From Methanobacteriota archaeon (GTDB lineage Archaea > Thermoplasmatota > Poseidoniia > Poseidoniales > Poseidoniaceae), in assembly GCA_018645535.1 (NCBI GenBank), contig JABGWN010000133.1, positions 1 through 14,065 of the forward strand: a stretch of 14,065 bases of DNA, given 5' to 3'. Position 1 is the first letter of the stretch, and each line of letters starts with the position of its first letter. The notes beneath the pieces were generated by a model, which did not search any database, was not told the DNA's origin, and saw nothing but the letters and a program-made list of their open reading frames with translations. Shown one piece after another: positions 1 through 6,877 of this stretch. The translations under genes and the position numbers were made by a program.

Positions 1-1
1 C

Positions 2-1996
2 GAAGTTGTTGCAGATATTACTGATGAAATTCAAAAAGGAGCCATGGCGTTCCTCTTTGCAGAATACAAAGTTCTCTCAATATTCGTTGTCGTCGTAGGA
101 GCAGTCCTCGCATGGCTCAACGACGTCGATACAGCAATCGCCTTCTTTGCAGGTGCAATTGCATCTGTTCTTGCAGGATTCTCTGGAATGCGTGCAGCAA
201 CCTCTGCTAACGGCCGTACAACAATGGCTGCAAAGAATGAGGGTAAGTCTGGCGCACTTGCAGTTTCTTACAACGGAGGAGCCGTTATGGGTCTTTCAGT
301 TGGTGGACTTGGATTGCTGGGGATTTCCCTCGTAGCATATTGGCTGGGTGCAGGCAATGCTGACCCAGACCTTGCAGCCGCAGCAGGATTCGGTATGGGT
401 GCTTCATCCATCGCACTTTTCGCTCGTGTTGGTGGCGGTATCTACACCAAGGCTGCTGACGTTGGTGCTGACCTTGTCGGCAAGATTGAAGCAGGAATCC
501 CTGAAGATGATCCACGAAACCCTGGTGTTATCGCAGACAACGTTGGAGACAACGTTGGTGACGTTGCTGGAATGGGTGCAGATATCTTCGAATCCTTTGT
601 CGGTTCGATTATTGCAGCAATGATTATTGCAAGTTCCGACGGATTTGGTGGGGATCTCTTCACAGGGAATTCAAGCGATTACATCATGATGCCAATTATG
701 CTCGGCCTTATTGGCTACCTAGCATCGATTATTGGTGTGTTCTCAATGTTTGTTCTAAAGAATGGAAAAGACGCAGCAGCAGCTCTACGTAACACCACAT
801 TCATTGCAGCAGCTTTGTTCTGGGCAGGCGGTTATGGAGCCATTCAGTTTGGACTAATCGACGTCCATTTGGGTGTTATGCATTCAGTGGTACTGGGCAG
901 TATTGTCGGAATTCTCATTGGTTTAGTCACTGAATATTACACCGGTATCGAGCCAGTATTTGGAATCAAGACCAAGGCTATCCCTCACATCGGGGAAATG
1001 TCCAAGACTGGACCTGCGACAAATGCTATCGCTGGACTATCCGTTGGCATGATGTCGACATTCATTCCAATCCTATTGATTGCAGGTGGAATTCTTGGGG
1101 CAAACCACTTTGGTACCTTAGGCGATGGAGAATTCGGTCTCTATTGCATTGCAATGGCTGCCATGGGTATGCTTGCTACAGTTGGCGTAACAATGACTGT
1201 TGATGCATACGGTCCTGTTGCAGACAATGCTGGTGGAATTGCAGAAATGAGCGGTCTTGGAGACGATGTTCGTGCAATTACTGATGAACTTGATTCAATC
1301 GGAAACACAACTGCTGCAGTTGGTAAAGGATTCGCAATTGGATCTGCTGCCTTGACTGCACTTGCGCTCTTCGCTGCTTACACTGCAGCCATTGACGGTG
1401 AACTTGACTTGACCCTCACCAACCCAATGGTCGTCATCGGACTTCTCATTGGTGGTGGACTTCCGTTTGTTGTCGCTGCTATGACAATGACTTCGGTCGG
1501 AAAGGCTGCTGGAGATATGGTTGTTGAAATCCGACGCCAATTCAAGGAAATCCCTGGACTTTTAGAAGGTAAGGAAGGCGTTAAGCCAGACTCACAAACC
1601 TGTGTTGATATCTCAACAAAGGCTGCACTTCGTGAAATGGTTGGCCCTGGTGTTGTAGCAATCACTGCTCCATTCATTGTTGGATACGCACTTGGCTGGG
1701 ATGCTCTTGGCGGGCTTCTTGCTGGTTCTCTTGTTACAGGTGTTCTCATGGCACTCTTCATGGCAAACGCTGGTGGTGCTTGGGATAACGCAAAGAAAGC
1801 GATTGAACAAGGTCACATTGACGGTGCTAAGAAGGGCGATGATGCACACGAAGCAGCAGTTATTGGAGATACAATCGGAGATCCATTCAAGGACACATCA
1901 GGTCCTTCTCTGAACATTCTCATCAAGTTGATGTCCATTGTTGCAGTTGTTATGGCTGGAGTCGATGGACTACTTACACGAAATGGTCTTCTTTGA
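2..1996 (+). CDS. hppA: Membrane-bound ion-pumping pyrophosphatase (partial, 5' end outside window)
   Basis: Couples hydrolysis of pyrophosphate to H+ or Na+ export across the cytoplasmic membrane. The reading frame is open through the left edge. Residues encoded before the ATG at 44 (ADITDEIQKGAMAFL) match the conserved family segment preceding the first catalytic helices, so that ATG is internal and the true start is upstream. Counting from it, 650 residues remain (full-length members are roughly 660-770). Visible motifs: DVGADLVGK (139-147) and DNVGDNVGDVAGMGAD (165-180), the acidic pyrophosphate/Mg site; PVADNAGG (391-398); GNTTAAVGKG (420-429); and C-terminal GDTIGDPFKDTSGP. Ala424 and Gly427 occupy the positions that are Lys and Thr in K+-independent enzymes, so K+ dependence is expected. 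Many membrane helices alternate with these loops. The lipoprotein gene follows after 44 bases. Family assignment is very sure; the pumped ion is inferred. Confidence 0.97.
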   Translation, partial: EVVADITDEIQKGAMAFLFAEYKVLSIFVVVVGAVLAWLNDVDTAIAFFAGAIASVLAGFSGMRAATSANGRTTMAAKNEGKSGALAVSYNGGAVMGLSVGGLGLLGISLVAYWLGAGNADPDLAAAAGFGMGASSIALFARVGGGIYTKAADVGADLVGKIEAGIPEDDPRNPGVIADNVGDNVGDVAGMGADIFESFVGSIIAAMIIASSDGFGGDLFTGNSSDYIMMPIMLGLIGYLASIIGVFSMFVLKNGKDAAAALRNTTFIAAALFWAGGYGAIQFGLIDVHLGVMHSVVLGSIVGILIGLVTEYYTGIEPVFGIKTKAIPHIGEMSKTGPATNAIAGLSVGMMSTFIPILLIAGGILGANHFGTLGDGEFGLYCIAMAAMGMLATVGVTMTVDAYGPVADNAGGIAEMSGLGDDVRAITDELDSIGNTTAAVGKGFAIGSAALTALALFAAYTAAIDGELDLTLTNPMVVIGLLIGGGLPFVVAAMTMTSVGKAAGDMVVEIRRQFKEIPGLLEGKEGVKPDSQTCVDISTKAALREMVGPGVVAITAPFIVGYALGWDALGGLLAGSLVTGVLMALFMANAGGAWDNAKKAIEQGHIDGAKKGDDAHEAAVIGDTIGDPFKDTSGPSLNILIKLMSIVAVVMAGVDGLLTRNGLL

Positions 1997-2040
1997 TTCC
2001 AAAGCGTTAGACTCTTGAAGAAGCGCCTGCACGGTGTCTC

Positions 2041-3009
2041 ATGACTGGAAGGCTAAAGGCACCTTTTTTGGTGCTACTTCTCCTATGTGCAAGTGCTCTT
2101 TCTGGGTGTATAAGTGATTCTGAATCTGCTAATGAAGCGGACACTACAACTGAAGATCAGAAGATGTTGCCTGTTTGGGAGATTGGAGACAATTGGCTCT
2201 ACACATTCATTACACCTCAGTTTGGTGAAGACAGTGCACGCCTCGTAGTTGCCGATGTTCGAACCGACGATGGATTGTTCATGCTTGGGATCTCCTCGGA
2301 GGGCGAGGCTCAACGGCATGCGGTCATCAATCACAATCCCTTCTTGGGAAGGGTCACCATGGATGGGTTGTCGGTTTACGAAAACGGTGACCCGCAATCG
2401 GTGTTCAACTTCCCATGGGCAGTTGGCGATTCTTGGCAATTTAGGCTTCTCGGTCAAGACTGGACGGCCACTACTGACAACATCTACAACGGAGAGGTCA
2501 CAGTTTCAGCAACGTCAACCGAAGACCATGAACTCAGTTATGTCTTCAGTGGCGGCCAAGGCTTCATCAAGAGCCTCCTTTGGACCGACAATGAAGGTAT
2601 TGACCACTTGGAGATGAACCTTAACCAAAAGAAAACAGGCTTCACTGGCGATGTGTTTTTCTATCGTGCAGGCGATATCCACGACAATTTATACGAGGAA
2701 AATGACCAAGAAATTTACGATACCTTCCTTGATGAAGGCTACTCTCCAAACGAAGTTTGGGATACCTTGGTTTGGTACCTCGACGTCGAAATCAGTCAGC
2801 AAGGGGGTTCAGGTTCACTGAGCATCAAGGACCATCAAGGAGCTTCTCCCCTCACCCGTGCCTGGGGTGCGGGATCGACTGAAAAGGGCTCATTTGGCAC
2901 CATTCCATCAAATTCAGGCGACCATTCCATCACGGTGACTTTGAGGGGTCAAGATTCCTTTGTTCACCTCAAGGTTGCAGGAGCTCTTGTTCGCTCTTGG
3001 ACGCTATGA
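2041..3009 (+). CDS. Secreted lipoprotein of unknown function
   Basis: A 322-residue protein with a basic N-terminus, a hydrophobic stretch (about residues 8-20) and a lipobox-like LSGC ending at Cys23, followed by an acidic Ser/Thr/Glu-rich linker (24-40). It is expected to be exported and lipid-anchored on the outer face of the membrane. Two similar motifs, WEIGDNWLYTF (46-56) and WAVGDSWQFRL (126-136), suggest a repeated beta-rich fold. The last about 75 residues are Gly/Ser-rich and look like a small beta-sandwich. I do not recognise a family with a known function. The gene starts 44 bases after the pyrophosphatase with no TATA-like box at the expected distance, so it may be read through from that gene. 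The hydrolase gene begins 9 bases after its stop. The gene call is firm; the role is unknown. Confidence 0.87.
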   Translation: MTGRLKAPFLVLLLLCASALSGCISDSESANEADTTTEDQKMLPVWEIGDNWLYTFITPQFGEDSARLVVADVRTDDGLFMLGISSEGEAQRHAVINHNPFLGRVTMDGLSVYENGDPQSVFNFPWAVGDSWQFRLLGQDWTATTDNIYNGEVTVSATSTEDHELSYVFSGGQGFIKSLLWTDNEGIDHLEMNLNQKKTGFTGDVFFYRAGDIHDNLYEENDQEIYDTFLDEGYSPNEVWDTLVWYLDVEISQQGGSGSLSIKDHQGASPLTRAWGAGSTEKGSFGTIPSNSGDHSITVTLRGQDSFVHLKVAGALVRSWTL

Positions 3010-3013
3010 GGTG
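3008..3013 (+). promoter_or_regulatory. Ribosome binding site deciding a TTG start
   Basis: GAGGTG lies 5 bases before the TTG at 3019 and overlaps the stop codon of the lipoprotein gene (3007-3009). This spacing favours TTG as the true start of the hydrolase and suggests translational coupling with the upstream gene. Confidence 0.6.
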
Positions 3014-3018
3014 TTGAC

Positions 3019-3621
3019 TTGCCCACGCTTGTCATGATGCATGGTATGACAGGTACGGCTGATATGATGAGGCCATTTGCTGAAAAAATCCTTCCAGATG
3101 GTTGGACCTTGCTTGTACCTGATGCACGTTTTTCTCATCCTACACGCGGAAATACATGGTGGCGATATGAAGATGAGGAGCCTGATGTTACTCGACGATT
3201 ACAACTTTCACGAAGAGAATTGATGGATGTGGATTCTTCATTATCTCAACTTGAGAAACTTATCGCAGAAGAGGCGCCGCTTGGGCCTCTTGTCATCGGT
3301 GGATTCTCTCAAGGAGGAGCTATGGCCCAAGAGATGTTACAATTGCCTCTTGCTGATCGAATCATTGGACTCGTAGCCTTGGGGACTCGACTTGTACGAC
3401 CCATGGAGTTACGCTTACGCCTCGAAGAATTAGATTCAAAACACATGTTCTGGATGCATGGTGTTCGTGATATTCGCGTACCTATTGAAGACGGATGGGC
3501 TGTTGCTCACTTGTTCGAAGGCGCAGGTTGGCCTGTTGAACTTGTAGAGCATCGAAAGGGACACATGATTCCCACTGAGCATCATGAGATGCTAAAAAAC
3601 TGGCTTGAGAATCTCGTTTAA
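3019..3621 (+). CDS. Alpha/beta hydrolase (carboxylesterase/phospholipase-like)
   Basis: A 200-residue cytosolic alpha/beta hydrolase, probably an esterase of the small carboxylesterase/dienelactone hydrolase group; its substrate cannot be read from sequence. The nucleophile elbow is GGFSQGG with Ser97, the acid is Asp151 in HGVRDIRVP, and the base is His182 in RKGHMIP, giving a complete triad in the usual order. The oxyanion-hole region is the N-terminal MMHGMTG (6-12). The start is TTG, supported by GAGGTG five bases upstream and by the first beta strand (PTLVMMHG) beginning at once after it. No signal peptide is present. It lies 9 bases downstream of the lipoprotein gene and is probably co-transcribed. 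Its stop codon directly touches the stop of the opposing glutaredoxin gene. Confidence 0.92.
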   Translation: MPTLVMMHGMTGTADMMRPFAEKILPDGWTLLVPDARFSHPTRGNTWWRYEDEEPDVTRRLQLSRRELMDVDSSLSQLEKLIAEEAPLGPLVIGGFSQGGAMAQEMLQLPLADRIIGLVALGTRLVRPMELRLRLEELDSKHMFWMHGVRDIRVPIEDGWAVAHLFEGAGWPVELVEHRKGHMIPTEHHEMLKNWLENLV

Positions 3622-3906
3622 TCACAATGGATACTTATTCAATTCATCAAAACCGCCGATGAAGATTCGTTCCTCGGACCTTAAGTCAAAGATGACGGGA
3701 ACTGTCCGATGGTGGGTTGCTTCGACAACTTCTTCTCTCAATTGCGATGGTTCACTATCAAATGAGATTTCTGTGTATGGTAATTTCTTCTGGTCAAGAA
3801 ATCGTTTCGCTGCTGTGCAATATCCACAGAACTTCCCTGAGAATAATAGAAATTGACCTTGGTGCTTCTCCAATAGTTCGACAAACATAGTTATCACTCT
3901 GGACAT
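3622..3906 (-). CDS. Glutaredoxin-like thiol-disulfide oxidoreductase
   Basis: A 94-residue thioredoxin-fold protein. It has a CGYC active site (Cys27, Cys30), the cis-proline motif TVP (68-70) and a glutathione-site-like IGGFDEL (83-89), the order typical of glutaredoxins. It would reduce protein disulfides or low-molecular-weight mixed disulfides in the cytosol; many euryarchaea lack glutathione, so the physiological thiol is uncertain. Two starts are possible: Met1 at 3906, and Met7 at 3888, which is closer to the first strand of the fold. Neither has a convincing ribosome binding site, so I keep the longer form with low certainty for the first six residues. It is convergent with the hydrolase at zero distance and divergent from the FMN reductase gene across 68 bases. 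Confidence 0.87.
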   Translation of the reverse strand: MSRVITMFVELLEKHQGQFLLFSGKFCGYCTAAKRFLDQKKLPYTEISFDSEPSQLREEVVEATHHRTVPVIFDLRSEERIFIGGFDELNKYPL

Positions 3907-3948
3907 TCCTAGATAAAGTCATGGTTTCTAGGAGAATACCAACGCTTG

Positions 3949-3957
3949 ATATATCTT
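3949..3957 (+). promoter_or_regulatory. TATA-like box before FMN reductase gene
   Basis: GATATATCT is centred about 22 bases before the ATG at 3975. Archaeal transcription starts roughly 22-27 bases downstream of the box centre, so the transcript should start at or very near the start codon. No ribosome binding site is visible, which fits a leaderless mRNA. Confidence 0.6.
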
Positions 3958-3974
3958 AGTTCTCTAGACAGGGC

Positions 3975-4475
3975 ATGGTTGCCAACGTTGTGATTCTTGC
4001 TGCCTCTTCGGGAAACAATCTCACTCTAGCAAATCGGTTCCATGATACGTTTTTGGAACAAAAGATACAATCACAAGTCGTAGAATTGACGAAATTGGAT
4101 TGGCCAGTGTATACGCCTGAATCAGAATCTGATCCGGACGTATCTCCTGATACAAGTTCTCTTTCAGATTTGATGATAAGTGCTTCTGCATTTGTAGTAT
4201 GTGCGCCTGAATACAACGGACTGGTCCCTCCGTGCCTCAATAATTCGATCGCTTGGTTGTCAGTTCAATGTGACGATTTTAGATTCCTTTTCAACAATAA
4301 AACTGTTCTTCTTGCCACCCATAGTGGTGGAGGCGGTGCACACTGTCTCATGGCTATGCGGCAACAATTTTCACACTTGGGAAGTAATGTGATTGGACGC
4401 TCAATGACCTTGAATAAATCCAAGACCTTTTCACAATCTACAATGGATGATCTTGTAAGTCGGGTGATTCAATGA
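3975..4475 (+). CDS. NAD(P)H-dependent FMN reductase-like flavoprotein
   Basis: A 166-residue flavodoxin-fold protein of the NADPH-dependent FMN reductase / chromate-quinone reductase family. The N-terminal strand VVILAASSGNN (5-15) supplies the FMN phosphate loop. The family motif APEYNGLVPPCLNNSIAWLS (82-101) binds the flavin ring; THSGGGGA (114-121) is the third flavin-contacting loop. It probably transfers electrons from NAD(P)H through FMN to quinones or other small acceptors in the cytosol. Proteins in the family are usually about 170-200 residues, so this is complete and compact. The ATG is supported by the TATA-like box about 22 bases upstream. Its last codons overlap the pirin start by four bases (ATGA), indicating one operon and a possible shared role in oxidising or protecting against quinone or flavonoid-like compounds. 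That shared role is inference. Confidence 0.9.
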   Translation: MVANVVILAASSGNNLTLANRFHDTFLEQKIQSQVVELTKLDWPVYTPESESDPDVSPDTSSLSDLMISASAFVVCAPEYNGLVPPCLNNSIAWLSVQCDDFRFLFNNKTVLLATHSGGGGAHCLMAMRQQFSHLGSNVIGRSMTLNKSKTFSQSTMDDLVSRVIQ

Positions 4476-5314
4476 CAAACAGAACGGTACGAATGACTGC
4501 ACCAACGCATCGAACACTCGAAGGAGGAGGCTTTCCAGTACGTAGGCCCGCTGCAATGGGATCGCTGATGAGTCCATTCCTGCTGTTGGACGAAATGGGT
4601 CCAGTCGAATGGGGTCCAAGGGAAGCGATTGGAGCTCCTGATCACCCTCATCGAGGATTCGAAACAGTAACCTATCTGCTTGAGGGCGCTATGCAACATG
4701 CTGACAGTGCTGGAAATCGAGGTGATCTCAATCCAGGTGACGTGCAATGGATGACAGCAGGACGTGGCGTGATTCACTCTGAATTACCACAAGCCGATTT
4801 CTTTGAAACTGGTGGCTTGACACATGGTTTCCAAATATGGGTGAATCTTCCTTCAGAACACAAAATGATGCAGCCGAGATACCAAGATATCCCAGCGAAT
4901 GAAATTCCAAAAGCTGTTAGTGATGATGGCTTGGTCAATGCCGTGGTTATTGCAGGAGAGGCATTGGGTGTATCTGCCGTTATTGACACGGTAATTCCAA
5001 TCCAACTCATCCATGTAAAAATGCAACCAAACAGTTCGTTTTCTCATTCGATTCAATCGGATCTAAACGTGATGGCGTACGTCTTTGGAGGTGCTCTCTC
5101 AATTGAAGGAAAAACAGTTGAAGACGGTCAATTAGGTCTCTTGACGCAAGGTGATAAAATCGACTTCACAACAAGCGAAAAAGGGGCAGAATTCCTGCTG
5201 ATGGGTGGCCCTGAGTTAAACGAGCCAATTGCTCGCTATGGCCCGTTTGTAATGAATACACGTGAAGAGATTCACCAAGCAGTCCTCGACTATCAAAATG
5301 GCACGCTTGCCTAG
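4472..5314 (+). CDS. Pirin family bicupin protein
   Basis: A 280-residue two-cupin protein of the pirin family. The N-terminal cupin carries the metal ligands His58 and His60 in DHPHRGFETVTY and His102 and Glu104 in GRGVIHSELP, the full set known to bind Fe in human pirin and YhhW. RRPAAMGSLMSPFLLLDEMG (24-43) is the typical family entry. The C-terminal cupin (about 180-270) lacks a comparable His set, as usual. Some pirins are quercetin 2,3-dioxygenases; others act as redox-sensing regulators, and which applies here cannot be decided. The start codon overlaps the FMN reductase stop (ATGA), with a GGTGA-like binding site (4461-4465) inside the upstream gene, so the two proteins are made from one mRNA. 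No signal peptide. Confidence 0.95.
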   Translation: MTNRTVRMTAPTHRTLEGGGFPVRRPAAMGSLMSPFLLLDEMGPVEWGPREAIGAPDHPHRGFETVTYLLEGAMQHADSAGNRGDLNPGDVQWMTAGRGVIHSELPQADFFETGGLTHGFQIWVNLPSEHKMMQPRYQDIPANEIPKAVSDDGLVNAVVIAGEALGVSAVIDTVIPIQLIHVKMQPNSSFSHSIQSDLNVMAYVFGGALSIEGKTVEDGQLGLLTQGDKIDFTTSEKGAEFLLMGGPELNEPIARYGPFVMNTREEIHQAVLDYQNGTLA

Positions 5315-5365
5315 CCTCAACATGGCCAACGGTTATGAACAAGAGATTGGTCGGCAGAATCAGCG

Positions 5366-5443
5366 GCTCGTGTGGTGTAGCCAGGTCCATCATAGTGGGT
5401 TTTCATCCCGCCGACCCGGGTTCGAATCCCGGCACGAGCACCA
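5366..5443 (+). tRNA. tRNA-Glu (anticodon UUC), CCA encoded
   Basis: A full cloverleaf can be folded by eye. The acceptor stem GCTCGTG (5366-5372) pairs perfectly with CACGAGC (5433-5439). The D arm is 5375-5393. The anticodon stem 5395-5399 pairs with 5407-5411 (one G-U). The loop TTTTCAT has anticodon TTC at 5402-5404 after the invariant T. The variable loop is four bases. The T stem is CCGGG/CCCGG around TTCGAAT. The discriminator is A5440 and CCA is encoded at 5441-5443. No intron. The D-arm sequence GTGTAGCC...ATCAT resembles archaeal tRNA-Glu. It lies 51 bases after the pirin stop. Confidence 0.96.
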
Positions 5444-5484
5444 ATTAGAATCTTGGATTTTATTCATCGATTTACATCTGAGAG

Positions 5485-5493
5485 CATATATAC
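5485..5493 (+). promoter_or_regulatory. TATA box before HTH_10 regulator
   Basis: CATATATAC is centred about 29 bases before the ATG at 5518, in the AT-rich stretch after the tRNA. A start site a few bases before the ATG is predicted. GAGGT (5510-5514) lies only three bases from the ATG, too close for an ideal ribosome binding site. Confidence 0.65.
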
Positions 5494-5517
5494 TAGTGCC
5501 CTATCATCAGAGGTACC

Positions 5518-6180
5518 ATGCTCGGTGTGATGCAAATAAAAGTTTCGACTTTGGTCGGAAAAGAGCTTGATTTTCCAGGGGTAAAGATGCTTGAATTGTT
5601 TGATACAATTGAATTGCTTAAGGAATTTAATACACCTGATGATGAGCCACTTTATCTTTTGAAGACTTCATTAAAAAATCGTAAGATATTTGATGCCTTT
5701 ACAAAAAATGAAGGATTAGAAATCATTGAACGTTTTGAGGTGAATGATTCGACTGCTATTTTTTCGGCAAAGATGACCGGCCCTATCGTCCAAATAATTT
5801 CAATGTTTGAGAATGCATGGGCTATCTCTCCAACAATACTTGATTCTGAACATCTTATTCTAACAATCGAAGGGAGTACTACTGGATTGTCAAATTCACG
5901 AAATAAGTTGATTGCTCTCTTAGGGGACTCCTTTCAAATAAGCGTTAACAATAATTTCCAAGGTCAGTGGGACACAGCTCCTGGTCTTCCTAGACGACGA
6001 AAAGAAGTGTTGGAAAAAGCCATCATGATGGGATATTACAACGCACCACGGAAATGCCGGCAACGAGATATTGCTGATTCTATTGGACTCAAGCAAGGTA
6101 CTGTGGCAGAACATCTTCAAATTGCAGAATCTCTGATCATCAATGCCTGGTTCCATCAAAGTGGAAACACAGGAAAGTGA
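5518..6180 (+). CDS. Bat-type HTH_10 DNA-binding regulator
   Basis: A 220-residue predicted transcription regulator. The C-terminal about 55 residues (158-213) match the HTH_10 / bacterio-opsin activator DNA-binding domain: LPRRRKEVLEKAIMMGYY, then an Arg-rich turn and the recognition helix region DIADSIGLKQGTVAEHLQIA. The N-terminal about 150 residues are an alpha/beta sensor-like region with no membrane helix and no recognisable ligand site, similar in layout to haloarchaeal Bat-like regulators. The start at 5518 fits the TATA box; Met5 (5530) is an alternative. The coding sequence is visibly AT-richer than the pyrophosphatase gene. The gene stands alone: the tRNA is upstream, and the DedA gene converges 16 bases downstream. 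Its targets cannot be told from the neighbourhood. The domain assignment is sure; the function as a specific regulator is inferred. Confidence 0.88.
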   Translation: MLGVMQIKVSTLVGKELDFPGVKMLELFDTIELLKEFNTPDDEPLYLLKTSLKNRKIFDAFTKNEGLEIIERFEVNDSTAIFSAKMTGPIVQIISMFENAWAISPTILDSEHLILTIEGSTTGLSNSRNKLIALLGDSFQISVNNNFQGQWDTAPGLPRRRKEVLEKAIMMGYYNAPRKCRQRDIADSIGLKQGTVAEHLQIAESLIINAWFHQSGNTGK

Positions 6181-6188
6181 CTTGGTTT

Positions 6189-6205
6189 CAGGGATTTTAT
6201 TCCTG
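6189..6205. terminator. Short hairpin at a convergent gene junction
   Basis: CAGGGA pairs with TTCCTG around the loop TTTTA (six pairs, one G-U). It lies between the regulator stop and the DedA gene, and the DedA stop codon sits in the loop. It could help end transcription from both sides, but archaeal termination relies mainly on T-runs, so this is tentative. Confidence 0.3.
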
Positions 6206-6799
6206 TTGATTTGGGGCGGGACTGTTCCCTTTCTTGAGCCACCAAACACCTGTGACGAGAATGATGACGAGAATTACGCCCATCAACAGTTCACGTTCTA
6301 GTACCCATTCGGCTGCTCTCATGGCTGAATCCCCGTAGATGAGAATGAAAAGTGCTTCAAGCCCGAATCGAAGGCCGCGACCAAAAATTCCAGCGATGAT
6401 AAATGGTCGTAATTTCATGTCACTTGCACCAGCCATCCATCCAAACACCTTGTACGGTAAGGGCGAGACAGCGGCGATGAACATTCCAAGCGTTCCATAT
6501 CTCTCAAACATATTCTCAAGTTGCTGCCGATGGTGGCGCTTGCCAAATTTATCGATTAATCTTGTACCGTATCGTTTTCCAAGTGCGTGACCAATTATTG
6601 CTCCAAGTACAGAAGAAACGGTCACAACCAACCATAGCCAAATCAATAGGCCACCATTGTCTCTTGCTTCATAGGCCATTGGTAAAAACAACACGTCTGG
6701 TGGTATCGGTTGGATAATCGCCTCTGTGAATGAGAGAAGAGCTAACGCCAAAGGGCCAAACGATTCAAAGAAGTCGAGTATAACCTCTTCGCCAATCAT
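6197..6799 (-). CDS. DedA/VTT (YqaA-type) membrane protein
   Basis: A 200-residue integral membrane protein of the DedA / SNARE-associated (VTT) superfamily, closest in layout to the short YqaA type. Family proteins are linked to lipid scrambling or flipping and membrane homeostasis. Hydrophobic segments lie at about 15-40 (with the re-entrant E26...QPIPPDVLFLP), 50-72, 104-125 (second re-entrant loop with SPLPYKVFGWMAG, 112-124), 132-154 and 171-188; the tail is short and charged. I chose the ATG at 6799. An upstream in-frame ATG at 6958 would add 53 polar, low-complexity residues and would overlap the divergent Nob1 gene, so that extension is very probably not coding. A TATA-like CATATG (6829-6834) lies about 33 bases upstream of the chosen start. 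Confidence 0.88.
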   Translation of the reverse strand: MIGEEVILDFFESFGPLALALLSFTEAIIQPIPPDVLFLPMAYEARDNGGLLIWLWLVVTVSSVLGAIIGHALGKRYGTRLIDKFGKRHHRQQLENMFERYGTLGMFIAAVSPLPYKVFGWMAGASDMKLRPFIIAGIFGRGLRFGLEALFILIYGDSAMRAAEWVLERELLMGVILVIILVTGVWWLKKGNSPAPNQQE

Positions 6800-6877
6800 G
6801 GTTCTTGGTGTGGATGTTGCTTCTTGAGCATATGGGTCATCGGTGCCTTCTTTACATCGGTTCTCCAGCAAAATACA
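6800..6877. promoter_or_regulatory. Divergent intergenic promoter region (DedA / Nob1)
   Basis: These 78 bases separate the DedA start from the Nob1 start. TTTACAT (6851-6857) is about 24 bases before the Nob1 ATG and could act as a weak TATA box. CATATG (6829-6834) could serve DedA on the other strand. Both are weak matches; no ribosome binding site is seen for either gene. Confidence 0.4.

Noticed and set aside
1378..1761. Minus-strand open frame of 127 codons inside the pyrophosphatase gene
   Set aside because: Composition is a Ser/Pro/Thr-rich mirror of the real gene; no family motif, no promoter, fully inside a certain gene.
2083..2457. Minus-strand open frame of 124 codons inside the lipoprotein gene
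   Set aside because: No recognisable domain; the plus strand has a signal peptide, lipobox and repeated motifs and explains the region.
5315..5517. Possible tRNA-associated integration site
   Set aside because: No repeat of the tRNA 3' end and no integrase gene are present in the window.
5262..5570. Open frame of 102 codons spanning the tRNA gene
   Set aside because: It runs through a perfect tRNA cloverleaf, the end of pirin and the regulator promoter; not a plausible protein.
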